In this document: positions 17,572-26,552 of the stretch, piece after piece
Layout: each line of letters starts with the position of its first letter
Position numbering within the stretch: the first letter of the stretch is position 1
Origin: CAYUIS01 sp964444825
GTDB taxonomy: Bacteria; Chloroflexota; Anaerolineae; B4-G1
Length of the DNA: 51,014 bases
Direction: 5' to 3'
Assembly: GCA_964444825.1 (NCBI GenBank)
Contig: CAYUIS010000019.1
Coordinates: forward strand, 1 to 51,014
Notes under the pieces: model-generated
What the model was told of the DNA's origin: nothing
Databases searched by the model: none
What the model saw: only the letters and a program-made list of their open reading frames with translations
Program-made: the position numbers and the translations under genes

Positions 17572-18087
17572 TCAGTCACACGCAGGCGCTGTGCAATACC
17601 GCGTATCCCTCATCTCCATACCCAAGGACTCCATCGCCGAGACCAGTTCCTCTTCAGGCACGCCAGTGACCTTGGTTGTAAGTTCATAGTTGGTGGGATC
17701 CTCGCCCATAATGGTCCCCAGGGCCAGAATGTTGCCCCCCATCTCGGCAATAGCTCCGGCGATCTTGGCCAGCGTGCCTTTCTCCCCGGGAACCAACATG
17801 GTCACACGGGTTCCCTCCTCCCGCGCTGCGAAAAGCTCCAAGAACACCTTGAACATATCGGTCTCGGTGATGATACCCACCAGCTTGCCATCCCGTACCA
17901 CCGGNNNNNNNNNNNNNNNNNNNNNNNNNNNNNNNNNNNNNNNNNNNNNNNNNNNNNNNNNNNNNNNNNNNNNNNNNNNNNNNNNNNNNNNNNNNNNNNN
18001 NNNNCGCATAAGCTGTAGGGCCTGGTCAATGGAGGTATCCGGTGTGACAGTCACAGGCCGAGGTGTCATTCTATCTCCGACGAACAT
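17572..18087 (-). CDS. CBS-ACT domain protein (AcuB-like), contains assembly gap
   Basis: The protein begins MFVGDRMTPRPVTVTPDTSI, the usual opening of a CBS pair. It continues after the gap with PVVRDGKLVGIITETDMFKVFLEL (end of the second CBS domain) and a C-terminal ACT-like domain (TRVTMLVPGEKGTLAKIAGAIAEMGGNI, noted by position after residue 108). Such proteins sense adenine nucleotides and amino acids; the target is unknown. The ATG at 18087 has a strong AAGGAGGAC. About 100 bases are masked by N, so the length of 171 aa is nominal. It heads the minus-strand run leading into the selenoprotein gene. Confidence 0.82.
   Translation of the reverse strand: MFVGDRMTPRPVTVTPDTSIDQALQLMXXXXXXXXXXXXXXXXXXXXXXXXXXXXXXXXXXPVVRDGKLVGIITETDMFKVFLELFAAREEGTRVTMLVPGEKGTLAKIAGAIAEMGGNILALGTIMGEDPTNYELTTKVTGVPEEELVSAMESLGMEMRDTRYCTAPACD
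17905..18004. other. Assembly gap (100 N)
   Basis: Exactly 100 N inside the CBS region; the frame continues across it, but the true length is unknown. Confidence 0.99.
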
Positions 18088-18146
18088 AACTTGTCCTCCT
18101 TGAAGTAATAAACATGGGATTGCGTGCCGACTCCAAAAACACAAGT

Positions 18147-18175
18147 ATTTTACTCGGATTCTTCAAGTCTGCCAA
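18147..18175 (-). promoter_or_regulatory. Promoter for the CBS-ACT gene
   Basis: TTGGCA (18175-18170), a 17-base spacer and TAAAAT (18152-18147) on the minus strand, about 60 bases before the ATG at 18087. This fits a housekeeping sigma promoter. Confidence 0.55.
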
Positions 18176-18229
18176 CTGACAGATGGTCAGGGGGCAGGCA
18201 CCAGGAATGGCCACGGTGGAGATAACACC

Positions 18230-19954
18230 CTAGTCGACGTTCGTCTCCTCCACGTCGATGACATCAGTCAGCAGTCCCATCTCACCCAGGGCGACGACGA
18301 GCCGGGTCCAGTCACTCTCACGAACCAGGGCGGCAGCCGGCCCAATCTGCTCGGCGATGAGACGACGGGTACGCGAGTGAGACATTAGTTGTACCATCAG
18401 TTCCTCGCTCGATAGCCGGAGCAGCAGGGCACGCTCAAGTCGGACCTCCATCCCACGTGCCTCCCAACGCAACAGCGCTGCTTCCACAAAGCGCAGCAGG
18501 GGTGTTCCAGCGCCGGCAGCCTGATCCAGGAACTCGAGCACCCGGGTCACGGGGATACCCTGGTCCCGCGCACGCTGCAGCGAGGTGGGCGTAAGCCGAT
18601 AGACAAAGGGGTCTCCGGTGCTAACCCACCTAGCGATGCGGGCCAGTTGAAAACGCTCGTAGCGCTGGGCTGGCGGCACCAACACGGTGAAACCAGGCCG
18701 CAGGACAAGCGGCGGCGACTCCCCCTCCGCCGGAGGATCGTCCAAGCCAAGAAAGGCCTGCCCAGCCGGAGTGAGAAGAAAAGCGGTCGGTGGTTCACCA
18801 GGGACCGTGCTTCCCAGATCAGTCAGGCCCAACCAAAAAAGCGGGCCCGTGACCAGGTAGCGGATGAGGGCGCCCTCCACACTATCCCAGCTTTCAAAGC
18901 CAGAGAGGTACGCGTCCGTGGCTGCGTCACGAATGTACCAGGTAGTATAGTCGCCGCCAGGTCGCTGAAAATCAGGATCAGCGTGTTTGATAGCGGCGAT
19001 AAAATCGTCGAGCTCATACCAGGTAGCAGGCTCGCACACGCGCAAATGGCCCAGAACAGCCCCACGGGCCCGAAGCGGATCGTTATGCCAGGCCCCAGTA
19101 TCCTCGGGATGCAGAGCGGACACGCGAAATAGATCGTTCCAGGTGGAATCCTCGCGCCAAGCCCGGGCCAGCGCAGCCCGCTGCTGACTGACCGGGGATT
19201 GGAGCCAGGCGGTGACGGAACCGGGGTCAGGGCGCAAAAGACCGGCCTCCGTGCGACTCCCCGATGGAGAAGAGCGCAACCATCCCACACGCTGAATCAG
19301 ATGACGCAAAAAGCTCAGTCGATCAGCATCTGGATCGTGGAGGCGTTGAGCCAGACGGGCCGTATGGCGGGCAGGCCACATACCCTCAGGGCTCAGGCGG
19401 ATCTGCTCGTTCTGAAGATATGCCAGCAGTGTGCAGGCATCGTCGAGCAAGATATCGCCAGCCGAGCACGGAACGGCGGGGGCGGGGGTCGGGTTGAGAT
19501 TGATGACAGGTGCCATGGAGGTAGGAAGCGGCAACTGGGCGCGCAGTTCAGATGGCACGAAGACGACCTCGTAGGCTTGATCGCCCGCCATCTCAAAGCC
19601 CCGATAGACAAACCCACTGTAGTAGAGGGCTTCGGCTGTGGATACAGGTGCCTCCCAGGGTTGTTCCCTTTGTAGCCGGGCCGGCCCCATCGCCCGAATC
19701 TCCCCCCACCGGCGAACAAACACCCGCAACGGCATCCGCCCTCCAGCGGCGAGCAGCTCATCCAGAACCTGACGTTGGTCAGGGGGCAGCGTTTCCCAAG
19801 CATTGCCAACGGCGAGGGGGATGGTCATCTCCTTTGCCAGTTGGGCCGCTACCTCCCGCTGCCGGCCGGACGCCAATGACACGTCCCACAGACGCGCAAT
19901 GACCTCCAAGCGAACCAGGTTAGAGTCCATCAAGCACTGACGAAGGGAGCGCAT
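18230..19954 (-). CDS. Helicase-associated (XPB/Ssl2 C-terminal-like) domain protein
   Basis: A protein of about 574 residues with no helicase motor. The C-terminal third has the pattern of the Helicase_C_3 / XPB-Ssl2-like domain: PGFTVLVPPAQRYERF, LARIARWVS, YRLTPTSLQRARDQGIP and VLEFLDQAAG. The N-terminal part (VRLEVIARLWDVSL, LPPDQRQVLDELLAAGGRMP) looks like winged-helix and helical repeats. Relatives are found as stand-alone proteins of unknown function, possibly binding nucleic acids. I chose the ATG at 19954, where the conserved start MRSLRQCL lies, over 20020. It has no Shine-Dalgarno sequence, but a TATAAT sits just 10 bases upstream, suggesting a leaderless mRNA. Confidence 0.7.
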   Translation of the reverse strand: MRSLRQCLMDSNLVRLEVIARLWDVSLASGRQREVAAQLAKEMTIPLAVGNAWETLPPDQRQVLDELLAAGGRMPLRVFVRRWGEIRAMGPARLQREQPWEAPVSTAEALYYSGFVYRGFEMAGDQAYEVVFVPSELRAQLPLPTSMAPVINLNPTPAPAVPCSAGDILLDDACTLLAYLQNEQIRLSPEGMWPARHTARLAQRLHDPDADRLSFLRHLIQRVGWLRSSPSGSRTEAGLLRPDPGSVTAWLQSPVSQQRAALARAWREDSTWNDLFRVSALHPEDTGAWHNDPLRARGAVLGHLRVCEPATWYELDDFIAAIKHADPDFQRPGGDYTTWYIRDAATDAYLSGFESWDSVEGALIRYLVTGPLFWLGLTDLGSTVPGEPPTAFLLTPAGQAFLGLDDPPAEGESPPLVLRPGFTVLVPPAQRYERFQLARIARWVSTGDPFVYRLTPTSLQRARDQGIPVTRVLEFLDQAAGAGTPLLRFVEAALLRWEARGMEVRLERALLLRLSSEELMVQLMSHSRTRRLIAEQIGPAAALVRESDWTRLVVALGEMGLLTDVIDVEETNVD

Positions 19955-19964
19955 GATGTGTCCA

Positions 19965-19970
19965 ATTATA
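19965..19970 (-). promoter_or_regulatory. -10 box placed for leaderless transcription
   Basis: TATAAT (19970-19965, minus strand) ends 10 bases before the ATG at 19954, so a transcript starting 6-7 bases after it would begin within a few bases of the start codon. The -35 is poor (TTGATT with a 20-base spacer). Confidence 0.5.
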
Positions 19971-20039
19971 GCCTGACCAGGAGAAATGACAATCAACCGT
20001 ACATCCAGATCCCCTACCATGCAACCTACAGAGGTCAGG

Positions 20040-20067
20040 TTGCGTATTCAAGTGAAGGGGCTATAAT
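20040..20067 (+). promoter_or_regulatory. Promoter for the DUF1232 gene
   Basis: TTGCGT (20040-20045), a 16-base spacer and TATAAT (20062-20067), about 38 bases before the ATG at 20106. It is divergent from the -10 box at 19965-19970 about 95 bases away. Confidence 0.6.
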
Positions 20068-20105
20068 TGATTCGATAGCCCGCGTACGCGTGAAGGAGCA
20101 AAACA

Positions 20106-20540
20106 ATGAGCAATGACCAACGTCCAGTACCCACGGAACCAAATGACACCCATGCAATATTGGCGTGGGTTCAAGAGGCGGCACGCCAAGTGCGTCTGGC
20201 CTGGCGGCTTTTCTGGGATCAGCGCGTGCCATTCTGGACTAAACTGATCCCCCCTATAGCTTTGGGCTATGTACTTGTTCCCATTGACCTTATTCCGGAT
20301 GTTGCGCTGGGACTGGGGCAACTAGACGACTTGGCGGTAGTACTGCTGGGGCTCAAGCTCTTCATTGAGCTATCTCCGCCAGACGTAGTGCGCGACCATC
20401 TACGGGCCCTGGGGGCTCGCATTGACGAGTGGCACGTGGTGGACGAAGAGGAGGAGGGGAAAACGCCTCCCACGATAATCGAGGGAGAGTATCGACTGGA
20501 GGCCCCGGAAACAGAGGATTCAGACACCAAAGCCGGTTAA
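20106..20540 (+). CDS. DUF1232 (YkvA-like) membrane protein
   Basis: A 144-residue protein with the DUF1232 signature YVLVPIDLIPDVALGLGQLDDL in the middle (hydrophobic, Y-x-x-x-P-x-D-x-x-PD and G-x-x-DD). It is flanked by an N-terminal amphipathic segment and an acidic C-terminal tail. The hydrophobic core may form one or two membrane segments. Function unknown. GAAGGAG stands well placed before the ATG. Confidence 0.85.
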   Translation: MSNDQRPVPTEPNDTHAILAWVQEAARQVRLAWRLFWDQRVPFWTKLIPPIALGYVLVPIDLIPDVALGLGQLDDLAVVLLGLKLFIELSPPDVVRDHLRALGARIDEWHVVDEEEEGKTPPTIIEGEYRLEAPETEDSDTKAG

Positions 20541-20651
20541 GGCCCACACTGTCCGCCGATGAGTCGCTCGGATTTGCCATATACTGAGACACCGAGGATT
20601 CCTCTGGTGTAGCTTGCTTGATCCCCTTTTTGCACGTTTTGCATCATCGAT

Positions 20652-20680
20652 TTGACATATCGTCTGCCCTATGGTATTAT
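20652..20680 (+). promoter_or_regulatory. Heat-shock operon promoter
   Basis: TTGACA (20652-20657), 17-base spacer, TATTAT (20675-20680): a near-consensus housekeeping promoter. The start of transcription would fall near 20687, just before the CIRCE operator. Confidence 0.85.
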
Positions 20681-20693
20681 TGGACAGTGGGCT

Positions 20694-20720
20694 TTAGCAC
20701 TCTCGATACCAGAGTGCTAA
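20694..20720 (+). promoter_or_regulatory. CIRCE operator (HrcA binding site)
   Basis: A perfect TTAGCACTC-N9-GAGTGCTAA inverted repeat. HrcA binds CIRCE to repress class I heat-shock genes; here it sits between the promoter and hrcA, so the operon should be autoregulated. Confidence 0.97.
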
Positions 20721-20743
20721 AAGGGCGGGCAGGAGGTAAATGA

Positions 20744-21778
20744 GTGAGTTTGGACGAACTGACAACACGCCAACGAACGATCTTGGGCCTAGTAGTGCGC
20801 GAGTACGTAAAAAGCACCGATCCCGTCAGCTCTCGGGCACTGGTCGAACAGTATGGGCTCGACGTGAGCACTGCAACCGTGCGCAACGAACTGGCGCGGC
20901 TAGAGGACCTGGGCTACCTCACCCATCCCCACACCTCCGCTGGGCGTGTCCCCACATATAAGGGCTACAACCACTTTGTGGAACGTCTTTTGGGTGAAGT
21001 AGAGCTCCCCTTACACGAGCAGCGCACTATCGCGCATCAATTTCACCAGGCGCGCCGGGACTTTGATCAGTGGATGCCCTTGGCGGCCTCTATTCTGGCG
21101 CGCACGGCCCGTGGAGCCGCTTTGGTAACAGCGGCACAGGCTGAACAATCTTGCTACAAACACGTGCAGCTTATCTCCACCCAAGGCCGGTTGGTGCTCC
21201 TCGTCCTAGTGTTGCGGGGTGGATCGGTCAAGCAGCAGATGCTGAACCTGGCCGAACCGATCGAACAGACGGACCTCAACGAGGCCAGCGATCGGCTCAA
21301 CCAGCTTTTTTCGGGGCTGACGGCCCACGAGATCGAGAGCCGCTATCAGGAACTCCCTCCCTTTGAGGCCAATGTCGCAGGGCTTGTGGTGGACATCATG
21401 CACCGCACTGATGCGCGCCCTGCTGGCACGGTCTATCGCGATGGATTGACCAAGGTGTTGCAGCAGCCAGAGTTCATCGAGGGGGAACAGGCACAGGGAC
21501 TGATGCGGGTGATGGAGGAACGCAGCTTCCTGGAGGCGGTTCTGGCCGACGCCCTGAGCCCGGAGGTCGGAAGCATACGGGTATTGATTGGCGGCGAGGG
21601 GCGCTGGGATGAGCTCCAGGCCTGCAGCCTGGTATTGGGGCGCTACGGCGTAGCCGGTTTCGCCACTGGGGCGTTGGGCGTGGTGGGACCGACCAGGATG
21701 CTGTATGGTCGAGCCATCTCTGCTGTCCGGTTTGTATCGGGGATGTTGTCCGACATGGTTGATATGTACGCTGAATAA
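20744..21778 (+). CDS. hrcA: Heat-inducible transcription repressor HrcA
   Basis: A 344-residue repressor. The N-terminal winged helix is clear: LTTRQRTILGLVVREYVKST, then PVSSRALVEQYGLDVSTATVRNELA (positions about 6-55), followed by LEDLGYLTHPHTSAGRVPT, all hallmarks of HrcA. The C-terminal dimerisation/GAF-like part ends GPTRMLYGRAISAVRFVS. The start is a GTG at 20744, seven bases after AGGAGG; an ATG at 20740 is in another frame. First gene of the CIRCE-controlled operon. Confidence 0.97.
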   Translation: MSLDELTTRQRTILGLVVREYVKSTDPVSSRALVEQYGLDVSTATVRNELARLEDLGYLTHPHTSAGRVPTYKGYNHFVERLLGEVELPLHEQRTIAHQFHQARRDFDQWMPLAASILARTARGAALVTAAQAEQSCYKHVQLISTQGRLVLLVLVLRGGSVKQQMLNLAEPIEQTDLNEASDRLNQLFSGLTAHEIESRYQELPPFEANVAGLVVDIMHRTDARPAGTVYRDGLTKVLQQPEFIEGEQAQGLMRVMEERSFLEAVLADALSPEVGSIRVLIGGEGRWDELQACSLVLGRYGVAGFATGALGVVGPTRMLYGRAISAVRFVSGMLSDMVDMYAE

Positions 21779-21842
21779 CGCTGGACGTTGGTCGGTGACC
21801 AAAAATCGGCGAGCGATCAAACGGTGGTTTAAGGAGGCCTAG

Positions 21843-22481
21843 GTGGCAAGGAACAAAGACACGGAACAACACACCGTGGAGGCTGTGGACCAAGAAGAGA
21901 CAATCGATGTGGAAGCAGAAGAGGCAAAATCCGCGGAGGAACAGGACGAACTAGGAAGTCTGAAAGCAGAACTGGAGGCAGCCCAAACACAGACAGCAGA
22001 GTATCTGGACGGCTGGCAAAGGACTCAGGCAGAGTTCTCCAACTATAAGAAGCGACAAGAGGTGGATCGGGCGCAATTGACGGCGCTCGCCAACGCTACG
22101 CTGATGCGCAGGTTACTGCCGGTCGTGGACGACTTTGAGCGGGCTATGGGATCTTTGCCGCTGAACTTGAGCAAGCTGACTTGGTGCGAGGGTGTCTCTC
22201 TGATCAAACTCAAAATGGACGCCCTTCTTGAGTCTGAGGGGGTCACGTCCATCGCGACCGACGGCCAGAGCTTTGACCCACGTTACCACGAAGCGGTGAC
22301 GTATGAAGAGGTTGAAGGCTACGCAGATGGCCAGATCATCAGCGAGGTACAACGGGGCTATATGCTCAACGATCGCGTGCTACGGCCAGCCCTGGTGCGG
22401 GTGGCCAAAGCACCGACTCCTCAGCCCATCGTGGAATCTGAGCAAGACGAGAATATCGACACAATCGAAACGAAGGAGTAG
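21843..22481 (+). CDS. grpE: Nucleotide exchange factor GrpE
   Basis: A 212-residue DnaK co-chaperone. Residues 1-50 are an acidic, disordered-looking extension, followed by a long coiled-coil helix (LKAELEAAQTQTAEYLDGWQ and on) with the conserved RTQAEFSNYKKR segment. The C-terminal beta-wing domain contains FDPRYHEAV and ends in DRVLRPALVRVAK. GTG start behind AAGGAGG; the dnaK start lies 6 bases past the stop. Confidence 0.96.
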   Translation: MARNKDTEQHTVEAVDQEETIDVEAEEAKSAEEQDELGSLKAELEAAQTQTAEYLDGWQRTQAEFSNYKKRQEVDRAQLTALANATLMRRLLPVVDDFERAMGSLPLNLSKLTWCEGVSLIKLKMDALLESEGVTSIATDGQSFDPRYHEAVTYEEVEGYADGQIISEVQRGYMLNDRVLRPALVRVAKAPTPQPIVESEQDENIDTIETKE

Positions 22482-22487
22482 CACAGA

Positions 22488-24380
22488 ATGAGCAAGATTA
22501 TCGGCATTGACCTGGGCACAACTAACTCAGTCTGTGGTGTGATGTTGGGAGGAGAGCCCACCGTTATACCCAGCGCCGAGGGGGGAAGACTGTTTCCCTC
22601 GGTGGTAGCCGTCAATCCAAAATCGAACGAACGAATGGTCGGCCAAGTGGCAAAACGCCAGGCTGTCGTCAATCCCGAGAACACGATCTCCTCCATTAAA
22701 CGTTTTATGGGCCGCAAGTTTGATGACGCCGAGGTACAGCGAGCTATGCATCTGGTGCCGTACCAGGTAGCGGCGGCCCCCAACGGTGATGTGCGGGTAT
22801 GGATGGGAGACAAGGAGTACAGCCCGCCGGAAGTCTCGGCGATGATCCTACAAAAGATCAAGACCGACGCCGAAGCCTATCTGGGAGAGGAGGTTACCCA
22901 GGCAGTCATCACCGTGCCCGCGTATTTCAACGACAGTCAACGTCAGGCCACCAAGGATGCGGGCCGGATTGCCGGGCTCGATGTGCTGCGCATCATCAAC
23001 GAGCCGACGGCCTCCTCATTGGCCTACGGTCTCGACAGGAAGGTGGATGAAACCATCGCCGTGTTCGACCTGGGTGGCGGCACGTTTGATATCTCCATCC
23101 TCGATGTCGGGGATGGTGTCTTTGAGGTACGTTCGACCAACGGCGATACCTTTCTGGGCGGTGACGACTGGGACCAGCGCATCATTGACTGGGTGGCTGA
23201 TGAGTTCAAGAAAGAGCAGGGCATCGACCTGCGAAACGACCGGCAGGCGCTCCAGCGGCTGAAGGAAACGTGCGAGAAGGCCAAGGTCGAGTTGAGCACC
23301 GTGATGGAAACAGAGATCAATCTGCCATTCATCACCGCCGACGCATCTGGACCCAAACACCTCCAGATGAAAATCACCCGGGCCAAGCTGGAGCAACTGA
23401 CTGAAGACCTGATCGAACGCACGATTGAACCCTGCAAGCTTGCCCTGGCTGATGCCAAGCTAAAGCCCCCTAGCATCGATGAGGTCATCCTGGTGGGCGG
23501 CATGACCCGTATGCCGGCTATTCAACAGAAAGTGGCCCAGTTCTTTGGAAAGGAGCCCCACAAAGGCGTCAATCCCGACGAAGTGGTAGGGCTGGGCGCA
23601 TCCATCCAGGCTGGCGTTCTTGGAGGTGAGGTCAAGGATGTGCTCCTGCTCGACGTGACGCCGTTGACACTGAGCATCGAAACGCTGGGCGGCGTGGCTA
23701 CACCCCTTATCGACCGCAACACCACCATCCCCACCCGTAAAGGCCAGATCTTTTCCACGGCAGCCGATGGCCAGACTCAGGTCGAGATTAACGTCGTGCA
23801 AGGGGAGCGCCCTATGGCGGCCGACAACAAGAGCCTTGGAAAGTTCATCCTCGATGGCATCCCTCCGGCACCGCGAGGAATTCCTCAGATCGAGGTTACC
23901 TTTGACATCGACGCCAACGGCATATTGAACGTCTCGGCCCAGGACAAGGCCACCGGACGTGAACAGTCTATGCAGATCATTTCTTCCAGTGGCCTGGCAG
24001 ACGATGAAGTCGACCGCATGGTGCGCGAGGCTGAGAAACACCGCGAACAAGACCGTATGCGAAAAGACGAGGTAGAGGCCCGCAATGTCGCCGACAATGC
24101 CGTGTACAGCGCCGAAAAGTTCCTGCGAGAGCAAGGCGACAAAATACCAGCCAACCTCCGATCTGATACAGAGAGCAAGATCGAAGCCCTCAAGAACACT
24201 CTCCAGGGTGGCGATACCAGCTCGATCCGCCAACGCACGGAGGAACTGAGCCAGGCATTGCAGCAAGTGGGCGCTGCGATGTACCAGCAGGATGGTCCAA
24301 GTGCCCCCCCGCCGCCAGGCGGTGAACCGTCAGGTGGTGGTGAGGAAGACGTCATCGAAGGCGAGTTTAGTGAAACGTAA
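22488..24380 (+). CDS. dnaK: Chaperone protein DnaK (Hsp70)
   Basis: A 630-residue Hsp70. Hallmarks are IGIDLGTTNSV at the N-terminus, AVITVPAYFNDSQRQATKDA, the phosphate loop FDLGGGTFDISIL, VILVGGMTRMP, the linker LLLDVTPLTLSIETLGG leading to the substrate-binding domain, and the acidic C-terminal tail ending GEEDVIEGEFSET, used for substrate handling. Length and domain order are normal. AAGGAG lies before the ATG. Confidence 0.99.
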   Translation: MSKIIGIDLGTTNSVCGVMLGGEPTVIPSAEGGRLFPSVVAVNPKSNERMVGQVAKRQAVVNPENTISSIKRFMGRKFDDAEVQRAMHLVPYQVAAAPNGDVRVWMGDKEYSPPEVSAMILQKIKTDAEAYLGEEVTQAVITVPAYFNDSQRQATKDAGRIAGLDVLRIINEPTASSLAYGLDRKVDETIAVFDLGGGTFDISILDVGDGVFEVRSTNGDTFLGGDDWDQRIIDWVADEFKKEQGIDLRNDRQALQRLKETCEKAKVELSTVMETEINLPFITADASGPKHLQMKITRAKLEQLTEDLIERTIEPCKLALADAKLKPPSIDEVILVGGMTRMPAIQQKVAQFFGKEPHKGVNPDEVVGLGASIQAGVLGGEVKDVLLLDVTPLTLSIETLGGVATPLIDRNTTIPTRKGQIFSTAADGQTQVEINVVQGERPMAADNKSLGKFILDGIPPAPRGIPQIEVTFDIDANGILNVSAQDKATGREQSMQIISSSGLADDEVDRMVREAEKHREQDRMRKDEVEARNVADNAVYSAEKFLREQGDKIPANLRSDTESKIEALKNTLQGGDTSSIRQRTEELSQALQQVGAAMYQQDGPSAPPPPGGEPSGGGEEDVIEGEFSET

Positions 24381-24402
24381 GGCGGGATAGCAGACCGCAG
24401 GA

Positions 24403-24476
24403 AGGGACCGGTGATGGAGATAGGTCGACGGTGTAACACAAAAGAGTATCGGATCTCTCCACCTCCTGTGGTCCCT
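24403..24476 (+). repeat. Imperfect inverted repeat between dnaK and dnaJ
   Basis: AGGGACC (24403-24409) pairs with GGTCCCT (24470-24476), and GGAGA (24416-24420) with TCTCC (24456-24460), giving a long imperfect hairpin in the 125-base dnaK-dnaJ gap. It could be an mRNA processing or attenuation structure that sets the DnaK:DnaJ ratio. No U-tract follows, so it is not a standard terminator. Confidence 0.45.
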
Positions 24477-24505
24477 GTCCACCATTCTGTTCCATCGACG
24501 TAACA

Positions 24506-25627
24506 ATGTCAGCGAGGCGCGATTACTACGAGGTCCTGGGAGTAAACCGTTCGGCGACCCAGGACGAGATCAAAAAAACATATCGGCAACTGGCCCGCCA
24601 ATGGCACCCGGACGTCAGTGATGCACCCGACGCAGAGGTACGTTTCAAGGAACTCAATGAAGCCTACGAGGTGCTCTCCGATCCCGAGAAGCGAGCCACG
24701 TACGATCGTTTCGGACACACCACGCCTGGTGGGACCGGATTCGGGTACGACTTTGGCTTCCGAGATCCCTTCGAGATCTTTGAGGAGGTCTTTGGACGGG
24801 GGTTTGGGTTTCGCACATCCACTCAGCACGGACCGCGCCGTGGTGCTGACCTGCGCTATGACCTGAACCTGGCCTTTGAAGAAGCAGTCTTTGGATGTGA
24901 GCAAGAGATCGAGCTCACACGCCACGAGGCCTGCCCGCGGTGCAGTGGCAGTGGCGCTGAACCAGGAACATCGCCAGTCCGCTGCTCTGAATGTAATGGG
25001 ACCGGCCAGGTGCGACGGGTACAACGATCCATTCTGGGTTCCTTTGTCAACGTCACCACTTGCCCGGTATGTCGCGGGGAGGGCGAGACGGTACCTATTC
25101 CCTGCACAGAGTGCAATGGGAAAAAACGAGTGTACGCCTCCCGCAAGCTATCTGTTACTATCCCTCCTGGCGTGGACCACGGAACCCAGATCCGACTGGC
25201 CAGCGAAGGGGAGATGGGCACACGCGGTGCTCCCTCGGGCAACCTGTACGTTGTGCTAAACGTTGAACCCCACGAGATCTTTGAGCGGCGTGGCGACGAC
25301 ATCCTGGTAGAACTGCAGATCAACGTGGCCCAGGCAGCCCTGGGAGCGGAGGTGCAGGTGCCTTCCTTGGAGGGTGACGAGCAGATTGGCATCACGCCTG
25401 GAACTCAGAGCGGCAGTGTGGTCAGACTGCGGAATAGAGGGGTGCCTCACCTGCGACAGAACGGCCGGGGGGACGAACTGGTGCTGGTACGAGTTGGCGT
25501 GCCGACCAAGCTCACTCGCGAACAGAAGCGTCTGTTTCAAGAGTTGGGCAAGACGCTAGATCCGGAGTCACTGTGGCAGGAAAAGCGTAGTCTGATCGAC
25601 GACCTCCGGGATTGGATCGGCCTGTAG
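24506..25627 (+). CDS. dnaJ: Chaperone protein DnaJ (Hsp40)
   Basis: A 373-residue type I J-protein. The J domain (1-70) has the DnaK-stimulating HPD in RQWHPDVSD. A Gly/Phe-rich segment follows (FGHTTPGGTGFGYDFGF). The zinc domain has CPRCSGSG, CSECNGTG, CPVCRGEG and CTECNGKK; the last lacks the final Gly of CxxCxGxG but keeps both cysteines. The C-terminal peptide-binding domains are complete. The ATG at 24506 has no visible Shine-Dalgarno sequence, although the domain start fixes it. A hairpin lies just upstream. Confidence 0.97.
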   Translation: MSARRDYYEVLGVNRSATQDEIKKTYRQLARQWHPDVSDAPDAEVRFKELNEAYEVLSDPEKRATYDRFGHTTPGGTGFGYDFGFRDPFEIFEEVFGRGFGFRTSTQHGPRRGADLRYDLNLAFEEAVFGCEQEIELTRHEACPRCSGSGAEPGTSPVRCSECNGTGQVRRVQRSILGSFVNVTTCPVCRGEGETVPIPCTECNGKKRVYASRKLSVTIPPGVDHGTQIRLASEGEMGTRGAPSGNLYVVLNVEPHEIFERRGDDILVELQINVAQAALGAEVQVPSLEGDEQIGITPGTQSGSVVRLRNRGVPHLRQNGRGDELVLVRVGVPTKLTREQKRLFQELGKTLDPESLWQEKRSLIDDLRDWIGL

Positions 25628-25667
25628 GGGCCAGCGACCACCATGACCGGGATGGAGTGAAAAACCT

Positions 25668-26552
25668 GTGGTATCAAATGCGGAATGGCTTGAAGTCAGC
25701 GTCACTGTGGATAACGAGGCTGCAGAGGCGGTAGCCGAGGTTCTGTCGCGCTATGTCCAGCGTGGCGTCGTCATTGAGGCTGGGCCCCACGGTTGGAATA
25801 CGGGTCCGGTGGTCGTACGGGCCTACCTGCCCGTCGACGATGAACTGGAGACTTGCAAGCGCCGCGTCAGGGAGGGCCTCGGGCATCTGAGTCAGATCCG
25901 TCCCGTTTCCAAGCCAGTCTTCAAACGTATCGCCGAGAAAGACTGGACAGAGGCCTGGAAAGACCACTTGACCGTCCTACACATAGGGCAGCACATCGTG
26001 ATACGGCCTACATGGTTGGACTATACGCCTGATCCTGAAGACATCGTCATCCAATTAGATCCTGGGATGGCATTTGGCACCGGACTGCATCCGACCACCC
26101 AGATGTGCCTGGTAGCACTGGAAGAACTCGTGCGCCCCGAGTTGGAGGTCCTCGACATCGGGACTGGTTCCGGTATCCTGGCCATTGCGGCTGCCAAGCT
26201 GGGTGCAGGCAGCGTGCTGGCGGCGGACAACGATCGGGGGGCAGTAAAGACTGCCCGCGAGAACGTGACAGCCAACGGGGTCTCGGACACCGTGCGCGTG
26301 GTGAAGGGATCCCTGGCAGAGATATCGGAAAGCCACGACCTGGTAGTTGTCAACATCCTGGCCAAGGTCATCGTCGAGATGATCCATGAGGGGCTGGCAA
26401 CACGAGTGCACCCTGGAGGCAGCCTGATCGCCGCCGGAATCATCTCCGAGCAGGAAAAAGAAGTCCTTGCTGCTATGGAGCAGCAAGGACTTGTGCTAAC
26501 GAGAAAAAAGCAGAGGGATGATTGGGTTTGCCTGATTGCAGAAAGGCGTTAG
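25668..26552 (+). CDS. prmA: Ribosomal protein L11 methyltransferase PrmA
   Basis: A 294-residue SAM-dependent enzyme that trimethylates ribosomal protein L11. The N-terminal recognition domain (WLEVSVTVDNEAAEAVAEVL) is followed by a linker (DWTEAWKDHL), then LDPGMAFGTGLHPTT and SAM motif I LDIGTGSGILAIAAAKLGA, with VVVNILAKVI as the catalytic-site NxxL-like motif. GTG start behind GGAGTG. Its place after dnaJ is common in Gram-positive-type heat-shock operons. The stop codon overlaps that of convergent infA in the shared bases TTAG. Confidence 0.95.
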   Translation: MVSNAEWLEVSVTVDNEAAEAVAEVLSRYVQRGVVIEAGPHGWNTGPVVVRAYLPVDDELETCKRRVREGLGHLSQIRPVSKPVFKRIAEKDWTEAWKDHLTVLHIGQHIVIRPTWLDYTPDPEDIVIQLDPGMAFGTGLHPTTQMCLVALEELVRPELEVLDIGTGSGILAIAAAKLGAGSVLAADNDRGAVKTARENVTANGVSDTVRVVKGSLAEISESHDLVVVNILAKVIVEMIHEGLATRVHPGGSLIAAGIISEQEKEVLAAMEQQGLVLTRKKQRDDWVCLIAERR

